NCBI GenBank assembly: GCA_002378585.1
Contig: DFSJ01000046.1
Location: 1 to 5,325, forward strand
Direction of reading: 5' to 3'
Source: Flavobacteriaceae bacterium UBA3440
GTDB taxonomy: Bacteria > Bacteroidota > Bacteroidia > Flavobacteriales > Flavobacteriaceae
Length of the DNA: 5,325 nucleotides
Shown here one piece after another: positions 1-5,325 of this stretch. A program made the position numbers and the translations under genes. Under the pieces are notes generated by a model that did no database searches, was not told the origin of the DNA, and saw nothing but the letters and a program-made list of their open reading frames with translations. Within the stretch, counting starts at the first letter, position 1. Each line of letters begins with the position of its first letter.

Positions 1-267
1 TGGACTTAGGGTAGCAAAAACAATAAAATCGATATCCGAAGCAGATTTACCCGCATCGGCCATGGCCATTCTAGCTGCTTTAACACCCATTCCTGAAGTG
101 GTTTCTCCATCTTTAGGATCCACGTGTCTTCTTCGTTGAATTCCAGTCCGCTCTTGAATCCACTCATCACTGGTGTCCATGATTTTGGCAAGGTCATGGT
201 TGGTGACAATACGCTCAGGGACATAATACCCAACTCCGGAAATACGTGAATGGAACATAGAAATCAT
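1..267 (-). CDS. fabH: 3-oxoacyl-ACP synthase III (KAS III, FabH family), N-terminal part, cut by the window edge
   Basis: Only the first 89 codons are present; the frame is open to position 1 and the 3' end lies outside. KAS III enzymes catalyse the first condensation of type II fatty-acid synthesis in the cytoplasm, joining acyl-CoA to malonyl-ACP. The translation carries the family N-terminus: SRISGVGYYVPERIVTN at residues 7-23, then DTSDEWIQERTGIQRRR at 31-47, and a first thiolase-fold strand DIDFIVFATLSP at 78-89. The catalytic Cys, His and Asn of KAS III lie downstream and cannot be checked. The ATG at 267 was chosen because AGGAGG lies 5 nt upstream; a second Met (codon 4) is too far from it. 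The gene is divergent from htpG. The family call is firm, but Bacteroidota often carry several FabH paralogues, so it could be a secondary paralogue (for example for branched-chain or aryl-polyene-like products) rather than the main FabH. Confidence 0.88.
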   Translation of the reverse strand, partial: MISMFHSRISGVGYYVPERIVTNHDLAKIMDTSDEWIQERTGIQRRRHVDPKDGETTSGMGVKAARMAMADAGKSASDIDFIVFATLSP

Positions 268-272
268 TTTAT

Positions 273-278
273 CCTCCT
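273..278 (-). promoter_or_regulatory. Shine-Dalgarno sequence of the fabH-like gene
   Basis: On the minus strand AGGAGG is followed by ATAAA and then ATG, a consensus ribosome binding site with 5-nt spacing. It decides the start codon of the fabH-like gene. It is notable because htpG on the other side has no comparable site at normal spacing, which fits the generally weak use of Shine-Dalgarno sequences in Bacteroidota. Confidence 0.75.
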
Positions 279-315
279 AAATTAGGAAAAATTGAGTAGA
301 ACGTAACGCTGTCAT

Positions 316-349
316 TTTGGCAGAAATTTTGGGTTGGCATCTGATTTGC
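316..349 (+). promoter_or_regulatory. Candidate Bacteroidota-type sigma-A promoter for htpG
   Basis: Bacteroidota primary-sigma promoters resemble TTTG near -33 and TAnnTTTG near -7. Here TTTG lies at 316-319 and CTGATTTGC at 341-349, about 21 bp apart. The second element matches the TTTGC half but not the TA. Transcription would begin near 354-356, giving an untranslated leader of about 30 nt before the ATG at 384. I saw no CIRCE inverted repeat (TTAGCACTC-N9-GAGTGCTAA) and no convincing sigma-32 box, so any heat-shock control of htpG is not visible. I found no good promoter match for the divergent fabH-like gene in the same 116-bp region. Confidence 0.25.
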
Positions 350-383
350 CTTAGTGAAGGGAGAACAAAAAACAATTAAATCC

Positions 384-2270
384 ATGACACAAGGTAAAAT
401 CAATGTTTCTGTAGAAAACATTTTTCCACTGATCAAAAAATTCTTGTACAGCGACCACGAAATTTTCTTGAGAGAATTGGTCTCCAACGCAACAGATGCT
501 ACCATTAAGTTAAAGCACTTAACATCGATTGGAGAAATCAAGGTGGATTTGGGCGATCCGAAAATCGAAATCAAAATCGACAAAAAGAAAAAACGCCTAC
601 ACATCATTGACCAAGGTTTGGGCATGACTCAAGAAGAGGTTCAGAAATACATCAACGAAGTGGCTTTCTCAGGGGCTGAGGAGTTTATGAACACCTACAA
701 AGACTCCGCTAAAGATGCAGGAATCATTGGCCATTTTGGTTTGGGATTCTATTCAGCCTTTATGGTAGCTGAAAAAGTGGAAATTATTACCAAAAGTTAC
801 AAAGAGGAGCCAGCAGCTCATTGGACCTGCGATGGCTCACCAGAATTTACCCTGACATCAAACGACAAAAAGGAAAGGGGAACGGAAATCATCTTGCACA
901 TCGCTAAAGACTCAACCGAGTTTCTAGAGGAATCAAGAATCCGCGAACTGTTGACCAAGTACAATAAATTTATGCCTGTACCCATTATTTTTGGTACAAA
1001 AACAGAAACACTTCCCAAACCAGAGGGGGCAGATGAAAAAGATCCTGCACCGACCATCGAAGTACCTAATGTCATTAACAACCCCCATCCAGCTTGGACC
1101 AAACAGCCTGCAGAACTCAAAGAGGAAGATTATAAGGCTTTTTACAGAGAGCTTTATCCCATGCAGTTTGAAGAGCCACTGTTCCACATCCACCTCAACG
1201 TGGATTATCCGTTCAACCTCACCGGAATCCTTTTCTTTCCGAAACTAAAAGGAGATCTAAACCTGCAAAAAGACAAAATCCAACTATATCAAAATCAGGT
1301 TTACGTCACCGATCACGTAGAAGGTATCGTTCCTGAATTCCTTACGATGCTTCGCGGGGTGATCGATTCGCCTGACATACCGCTGAATGTTTCCAGATCC
1401 TACCTACAGGCCGATGGCGCTGTGAAAAAAATATCCAGCTACATTACCAAAAAAGTAGCCGATAAATTGAGTAGTTTGTTTAAAAATGATCGAGCAGATT
1501 TTGAGTCAAAATGGAATGACATTAAAATTGTGGTCGAATACGGAATGCTTTCTGAAGAAAAATTCATGGAGAAGGCCGATGGATTTGCCTTGTATCCAAC
1601 CATTGATGGTCAATTCTACACCTGGACTGAGCTCGAAGAAAAAATCAAACCCAATCAAACGGATAAGGACGGAACATTTGTATTGTTATACGCGTCTGAT
1701 CAAGATGCTCAACACAGTTACATTCAAGCTGCCAAAGAAAAAGGATATGAAGTGCTGTTGCTCGACTCACCCATCGTAGCTCATTTAATGCAAAAACTAG
1801 AAACTACCAAAGAAAAAGTTCACTTTGCGCGTATAGATACTGATCCTATCGATAAACTGATCAAAAAGACTGACGACACCATTTCTAAACTGTCCGACGA
1901 GCAAAAAGACACCTTGAAATCCAAAATTGAGGCGGTGGTAGCCTCTAAAGAATACGCCGTTCAAATGGAAGCTATGGACAGCAGTGCGGCTCCCTTTATG
2001 ATTACTGAGCCAGAATTTATGCGCCGCATGAAAGAGATGCAACAAACCGGTGGTGGCGGTATGTTTGGCCTAGGAAATATGCCCGATATGTATCAGTTGG
2101 TGGTCAATACAAATCACCCATTAATCACCGAAATTTTAGAAGCGAAAACCGATAAAAAACAAGAGAAATTAATCGCTCAGTCCGTAGACTTGGCCAAACT
2201 CTCTAAAGGGTTACTTAAAGGGGCTGCTTTGACAGACTTTATTCAACGAAGCTATTCGTTGATCAAATAA
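384..2270 (+). CDS. htpG: Molecular chaperone HtpG (bacterial Hsp90)
   Basis: This is a complete cytoplasmic, ATP-driven, dimeric Hsp90 chaperone of 628 residues, a usual length for Bacteroidota HtpG. The N-terminal GHKL ATPase domain (about 1-215) shows Glu31 and Asn35 in FLRELVSNATDA, Asp76 in DQGLGM, the ATP-lid glycines in GHFGLGFYSAF (116-126) and Thr167 in RGTEI. The middle domain (about 235-490) has the catalytic-loop arginine, Arg338, in PLNVSRSYLQ. The C-terminal dimerisation domain (about 505-628) includes MDSSAAPFMITEPEFMRRM, a Gly/Met-rich stretch TGGGGMFGLGNM (555-566) and VVNTNHPLI. There is no charged linker, as expected for a bacterial form. The ATG at 384 is preferred over an in-frame GTG at 354: the family sequence begins at GKINVSVENIFP, and the ten extra residues do not resemble it. 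A GGGAG at 359-363 is too far upstream to be an ordinary ribosome site; an A-rich leader precedes the ATG. The gene is monocistronic, ending in TAA just before a terminator. Confidence 0.97.
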   Translation: MTQGKINVSVENIFPLIKKFLYSDHEIFLRELVSNATDATIKLKHLTSIGEIKVDLGDPKIEIKIDKKKKRLHIIDQGLGMTQEEVQKYINEVAFSGAEEFMNTYKDSAKDAGIIGHFGLGFYSAFMVAEKVEIITKSYKEEPAAHWTCDGSPEFTLTSNDKKERGTEIILHIAKDSTEFLEESRIRELLTKYNKFMPVPIIFGTKTETLPKPEGADEKDPAPTIEVPNVINNPHPAWTKQPAELKEEDYKAFYRELYPMQFEEPLFHIHLNVDYPFNLTGILFFPKLKGDLNLQKDKIQLYQNQVYVTDHVEGIVPEFLTMLRGVIDSPDIPLNVSRSYLQADGAVKKISSYITKKVADKLSSLFKNDRADFESKWNDIKIVVEYGMLSEEKFMEKADGFALYPTIDGQFYTWTELEEKIKPNQTDKDGTFVLLYASDQDAQHSYIQAAKEKGYEVLLLDSPIVAHLMQKLETTKEKVHFARIDTDPIDKLIKKTDDTISKLSDEQKDTLKSKIEAVVASKEYAVQMEAMDSSAAPFMITEPEFMRRMKEMQQTGGGGMFGLGNMPDMYQLVVNTNHPLITEILEAKTDKKQEKLIAQSVDLAKLSKGLLKGAALTDFIQRSYSLIK

Positions 2271-2295
2271 TGTCAGCTAACATTTATTGATGAAT

Positions 2296-2328
2296 ATTCG
2301 GGGGCCATGGGCCCCCGAATTATTTTTT
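2296..2328 (+). terminator. Intrinsic terminator of htpG, between convergent genes
   Basis: A perfect 11-bp inverted repeat (ATTCGGGGGCC at 2296-2306, GGCCCCCGAAT at 2310-2320) surrounds a 3-nt spacer, and six T follow at 2323-2328. It begins 25 bp after the htpG stop codon. The GC-rich stem stands out in an AT-rich stretch. In the plus direction it is a textbook Rho-independent terminator. The same stem starts at the last base of the stop codon of the convergent response regulator, so it probably also ends or protects that transcript. In the minus direction it is followed by ATTCATCAATAAATG, which has no T-run, so termination that way is expected to be weaker. Confidence 0.9.
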
Positions 2329-2958
2329 AAACTTTTTGATGAATGTCTGACGGTTGTGCACTTGAAGTTTTTGATACATGTTTCTCAAATGAAACTTTAC
2401 TAATCCTGCACTGATGTTCATCTCATCCACAATTTCTTGGGTAGTTCGCCCCAAAACCACCCACTGAGCCACGGTCTTTTCTTGATCACTCAAGCTCTGA
2501 ACATCTGGCATATGTACTCTTCCCTGACCAAAAAACTCCATTACTTTTCGGGCAATCTGAGGTCCCATGACCGCTCCTCCACGGGCAATTTCTCGAATGG
2601 CCTCCCCCAACTGACTTAAATCATCTTGTTTGAGCATATAACCGACAGCGCCCGCTTTTAAGGCGTCAAAAAGATACTGGTCGTTTTCAAAAACAGTATA
2701 CATCATCACTTCGATAGTGGGGTATTTCTGCTTGATCAACCAACATGCCTCCACCCCATTTATATGTGGTAAACCAATGTCGCAAATCACTAGTTGGATA
2801 AGATTAAAGTCTGCGTTGAGGAATAAATCTTCAGCGTCATAGGCGGCATAAATCAAGGCTACATCTTCTTGTCGGGTGAAATATTCCACCAATACTTCCC
2901 GAATATCCGTCGTATCCTCTAAAATGGCCAATCCGATGAGTTTGTCTTTCTTTTCCAT
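2320..2958 (-). CDS. Two-component response regulator, NarL/LuxR (FixJ-like HTH) type
   Basis: This is a complete 212-residue DNA-binding response regulator, the usual size for the NarL family. The receiver domain (about 8-125) has the acidic pair Glu14-Asp15, the phospho-acceptor Asp60 in VICDIGLPHINGVEA, Thr88 in MMYTVFEND and Lys110 in GYMLK, so all residues needed for phosphorylation and switching are present. The C-terminal LuxR-type helix-turn-helix (about 155-205) reads LSDQEKTVAQWVVLGRTTQEI, then ISAGLVKFHLRNMYQKLQV; GLVKFH replaces the commoner GTVKxH of the recognition helix. The ATG at 2958 starts 9 bp after the stop of the sensor kinase gene, so the two are co-transcribed and probably translationally coupled, and this protein is very likely the kinase's cognate partner. 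The stop codon touches the htpG terminator stem. Target genes cannot be inferred. The family call is firm; the specific role is unknown. Confidence 0.95.
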   Translation of the reverse strand: MEKKDKLIGLAILEDTTDIREVLVEYFTRQEDVALIYAAYDAEDLFLNADFNLIQLVICDIGLPHINGVEACWLIKQKYPTIEVMMYTVFENDQYLFDALKAGAVGYMLKQDDLSQLGEAIREIARGGAVMGPQIARKVMEFFGQGRVHMPDVQSLSDQEKTVAQWVVLGRTTQEIVDEMNISAGLVKFHLRNMYQKLQVHNRQTFIKKFKK

Positions 2959-2967
2959 GGCTCAAAT

Positions 2968-5325
2968 TCAATCAATGATAATATGGTAAGCAGCCCCAGA
3001 ATCTTCTTGTCCATAAAAAAACTGTGCCTTCATTTTCTTTGCCCGCATTTTTAAATTTTTCACTCCATTGCCTGCAAAGGAATGATCAAAATTAAAACCG
3101 GGTCCATCATCCGAGTAGGTCCAAACGATACGCCTCTTTTGTTCGAATTGTATCTGGCAGATTACTCGGGTAGCTGAAGCGTGTTTCGCTGTGTTGTGTA
3201 GCATTTCTTTGAACATCATCCACATGTTCTGACGTATTAATTGAGGCATTCTACCCTCAGGAATAGGGCCTAAAACTTGAAAAGTAAACACCCATCCATG
3301 AGTTCTAGCCACTTCTTGACCATGTGCCTGCATCTTTTCCATCATTCCTTGCCAGTGATCGTGTTGTTGATCGATTGACCAAACTATATCCGCTAAAGAT
3401 TCTAAGCCTTTTTTGCTGCTTACTTTGATTTTATCCATGATCTGAGGGATTTTATGGGGTACCATACCAGCCAGTTGAGCCTGATTCATAATTCCTCCCA
3501 GTAAGCTACCTATCTCATCGTGTAAATCAGCGGCTATAGCGGTGCGCAAACGCTCTTTGTCTCTTTGAACTTTCCAACGAAACCAAAACAAAACCAAAAC
3601 CACACTCATCCCTAAAAATACCAACAACACCCAAAAAACAGGACGCTCTAATAATCTGGGAACTTTAATCACCTCGATGGTTTTATACACTGATGAACCC
3701 ACAACAGCTATATCCAATTGATACGTTCCTGCTGATAAATAAGTTAATTCTATATTTCCTTCATCCATCATAGGCGTCCAATCATCCAGTATTCCGGGAA
3801 TTCGATACCTCATTCCCGGCCTGGGAACATCTAATGGGTCCAAAGCCCACCTGAATTGGTTATACGTGTTTTCTGGAAGAATTTGGATGGCAGAAAGCTG
3901 TTGATATCCCAAAACAAATTCATTTTTAAGTGGCGTCGATGGTCCTGATGTTTTCCATTCCGATAGTCGAACATTCAAGGTGTTTTGTTGTCTATGAGCA
4001 CTCGGCAAAGGTATGATGTGCCATCCCCCAACACCTCCAGCATACAACTTGTTATTCATAGGGTTGATGGCGTGTGAACCATGATTAAACTCTATGGAGG
4101 CCCCTTTGGCTCCATGCAACCCAGAGTAGATAGATTGGCCGTCAAGTACTGAATAACCTCGGTCAGTCAATGCAATGATTGACTTGCCCAATCGTTCCAC
4201 ACCAAAAACCTGATCGCTAACTAGTCCATCACTAGACCTCCAGGACGCCAGCAAACGGCCTTGATGGTTGATAGCCACCAAACCTTGACTTTGGGTAGCT
4301 AACCAAAGGGTGTCTTTGGACCAATAATGGTCGTAAACCATCGATTGACCTTGGGCCGGGTAAAGTTTTGTTGGGCCGTCTTCCGGTGAAAAGCTATACA
4401 ATCCTTGATGACTGCTAAACGTAACTAAACCTTCATGAATTTCAATGGCCCTAACCCGATTGAACTGGCTAAACCTTTTTCCTTCAAAGGTTAATGGCTT
4501 CACCTCTCGAGTAGTTAAATTCAAGGTCCATAACCCATCATAACCTCCCATATAAATCATCTCTGGCTCAGTATCGGATCTAGCCATCGCCATCAAATAA
4601 ATTTCAGGATTCTTTGGCGTACCTAACTTGCCTGGGAAGAAAGGGGTGATTGTCTGGGTCCTTCGATCAAAAACATCCAACACACCTCCTTCATTTCCCA
4701 TCAACAACCGATGCTCATCTAAGGCCAGCAAAGCATAGACAATAGTATATTCGGGAAATCGTTTGGGCACCCCTTGAGAATCAACATATACTGCTCCGGA
4801 ATAACTTCCATAAAAAAAATCTCCCTGATTAAAGAAATGTATTCCCCGGGTGCTCTGATTCTCTAATTCTGGGAAAGGTTGGTAAACTGTAGGTAGAACA
4901 CCCCCTAATGGAACCACATCAATTCCTTGGTCATGAGCGACCAATACTTGGTCTCGGTGATACACGATCCGATTAAAATCGGGTAATGGCTTGGATAATA
5001 TGTGATAATTCGGCTTGTTGAGCGAGCGCTCATCAAATTGAATGACGTGATCAGGAGAGACTTGTACCCACTGGCCGGACTGATTTTGAGCGACCAATAG
5101 CCTATCGTGTTTCATGAATTGATCTAGATGTTGCAGTTGGTTCTTTTGGAACTGAAAGAGCCCTCTACCACCACCGTGAATCAAAAAACCTCCTCGGCTT
5201 AGAGGAAAAAGCTGACCCTGTTCAAAATTGATCGATTCGTGCCAAACCGTTTTGGGTACAGCACTGGGAAAATATTCCGCCCAATGCCCCTGCTGAAAGG
5301 GAATAATCCAACTTTTTGCCCCACG
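2968..5325 (-). CDS. Membrane sensor histidine kinase with N-terminal beta-propeller (5' end outside the window)
   Basis: The frame is open from the right edge (codon 1 here at 5325-5323) to TGA at 2970-2968, giving 785 residues; the true N-terminus, with an expected signal peptide, is missing. Residues 1 to about 480 carry roughly ten degenerate propeller repeats of the two-component-regulator type, such as IYMGGYDGLWTLN (257-269), LWLATQSQGLVAIN (340-353) and DGLVSDQVFGV (366-376). A Y_Y_Y-like module follows (about 490-550: YRIPGILDDWTP, LSAGTYQLDIAV), then one membrane span (about 562-584) and an Arg/Lys-rich cytoplasmic linker. The HisKA_3 domain has the phospho-acceptor His602 in AADLHDEIGSLLGGI and the SLADIVWSIDQQHD element typical of this type. 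The GHKL ATPase domain shows Asn711 in KEMLHNTAKHA, DDGPGF (740-744 region) and GNGVKNLKMRA. It should sense an external or periplasmic signal and phosphorylate the regulator encoded 9 bp downstream. The ligand is unknown. A TTG at 5184 preceded by AGGAGG is judged internal, because family-like sequence continues upstream. Confidence 0.93.
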   Translation of the reverse strand, partial: RGAKSWIIPFQQGHWAEYFPSAVPKTVWHESINFEQGQLFPLSRGGFLIHGGGRGLFQFQKNQLQHLDQFMKHDRLLVAQNQSGQWVQVSPDHVIQFDERSLNKPNYHILSKPLPDFNRIVYHRDQVLVAHDQGIDVVPLGGVLPTVYQPFPELENQSTRGIHFFNQGDFFYGSYSGAVYVDSQGVPKRFPEYTIVYALLALDEHRLLMGNEGGVLDVFDRRTQTITPFFPGKLGTPKNPEIYLMAMARSDTEPEMIYMGGYDGLWTLNLTTREVKPLTFEGKRFSQFNRVRAIEIHEGLVTFSSHQGLYSFSPEDGPTKLYPAQGQSMVYDHYWSKDTLWLATQSQGLVAINHQGRLLASWRSSDGLVSDQVFGVERLGKSIIALTDRGYSVLDGQSIYSGLHGAKGASIEFNHGSHAINPMNNKLYAGGVGGWHIIPLPSAHRQQNTLNVRLSEWKTSGPSTPLKNEFVLGYQQLSAIQILPENTYNQFRWALDPLDVPRPGMRYRIPGILDDWTPMMDEGNIELTYLSAGTYQLDIAVVGSSVYKTIEVIKVPRLLERPVFWVLLVFLGMSVVLVLFWFRWKVQRDKERLRTAIAADLHDEIGSLLGGIMNQAQLAGMVPHKIPQIMDKIKVSSKKGLESLADIVWSIDQQHDHWQGMMEKMQAHGQEVARTHGWVFTFQVLGPIPEGRMPQLIRQNMWMMFKEMLHNTAKHASATRVICQIQFEQKRRIVWTYSDDGPGFNFDHSFAGNGVKNLKMRAKKMKAQFFYGQEDSGAAYHIIID

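Noticed and set aside
6..233. A 75-codon minus-strand frame at the left edge
   Set aside because: It overlaps the KAS III frame in another phase. Only the KAS III frame gives conserved motifs and a Shine-Dalgarno sequence.
276..286. Palindrome CCTAA-A-TTAGG overlapping the fabH-like Shine-Dalgarno sequence, as an operator or RNA hairpin
   Set aside because: Five-base arms around one base cannot form a useful RNA hairpin, the stem is AT-rich, and such a short palindrome is expected by chance. There is no second copy nearby.
354..383. GTG at 354 as start of htpG, giving 638 residues
   Set aside because: No ribosome site precedes it and the ten added residues do not match HtpG N-termini, which start close to the GKIxVxxENIFP segment. 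The ATG at 384 fits the family.
268..383. CIRCE or sigma-32 heat-shock element upstream of htpG
   Set aside because: No TTAGCACTC/GAGTGCTAA pair is present and no spaced match to sigma-32 boxes was found.
818..1248. Open frames of 85-100 codons on both strands within htpG
   Set aside because: They lie entirely inside the strongly supported htpG frame, have no ribosome sites or recognisable domains, and read as out-of-frame shadows.
2271..2295. Possible small gene or RNA between htpG and the terminator
   Set aside because: The 25 bp contain no start-to-stop frame and no structure; they are a simple 3' untranslated stretch.
1..5325. Mobile element, CRISPR, tRNA or phage-like system
   Set aside because: Both strands are almost fully occupied by four conventional genes, with intergenic gaps of 116, about 50 and 9 bp. 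No direct repeat arrays, transposase motifs or cloverleaf-like sequences were seen.

Overview
The window looks like an ordinary chromosomal segment from a member of the Bacteroidota, probably a free-living Cytophagia-, Saprospiria- or Flavobacteriia-like organism. The evidence is a moderately AT-rich sequence, an HtpG with the wording I know from this phylum (YSDHEIFLRELVSNA, GIIGHFGLGFYSAF, VVNTNHPLI), and a sensor kinase with a beta-propeller, Y_Y_Y-like module, one membrane span and HisKA_3 core. This placement is based on remembered family features, not on a search.

Layout from left to right. Positions 1-267 (minus) hold the first 89 codons of a ketoacyl-ACP synthase III (FabH family), which runs off the left edge. 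Positions 268-383 are the divergent intergenic region between it and htpG. It holds a strong Shine-Dalgarno sequence for the fabH-like gene and a weak candidate Bacteroidota-type promoter for htpG. Positions 384-2270 (plus) encode a complete HtpG (Hsp90), 628 residues. Positions 2296-2328 hold a strong intrinsic terminator with a perfect 11-bp stem between convergent genes. Positions 2320-2958 (minus) encode a NarL/LuxR-type response regulator of 212 residues. Positions 2968-5325 (minus) encode its partner sensor histidine kinase. That reading frame stays open to the right edge, so the N-terminus is missing and the apparent start near 5184 is internal.

The kinase and regulator form a tight two-gene operon (9-bp gap), transcribed leftward from a promoter outside the window. 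The predicted flow is an external signal sensed by a periplasmic propeller, autophosphorylation of the cytoplasmic His, transfer to Asp60 of the regulator, and DNA binding by its C-terminal helix-turn-helix. The target genes and the ligand cannot be read from this window. HtpG is a housekeeping or stress chaperone and the FabH-like enzyme belongs to fatty-acid (or related polyketide-type) synthesis. Nothing links these two functionally to the two-component system beyond proximity.

I found no tRNA, rRNA, CRISPR, insertion sequence, attachment site or undescribed system. The points most worth a second look are the kinase's sequence details and the shared terminator.
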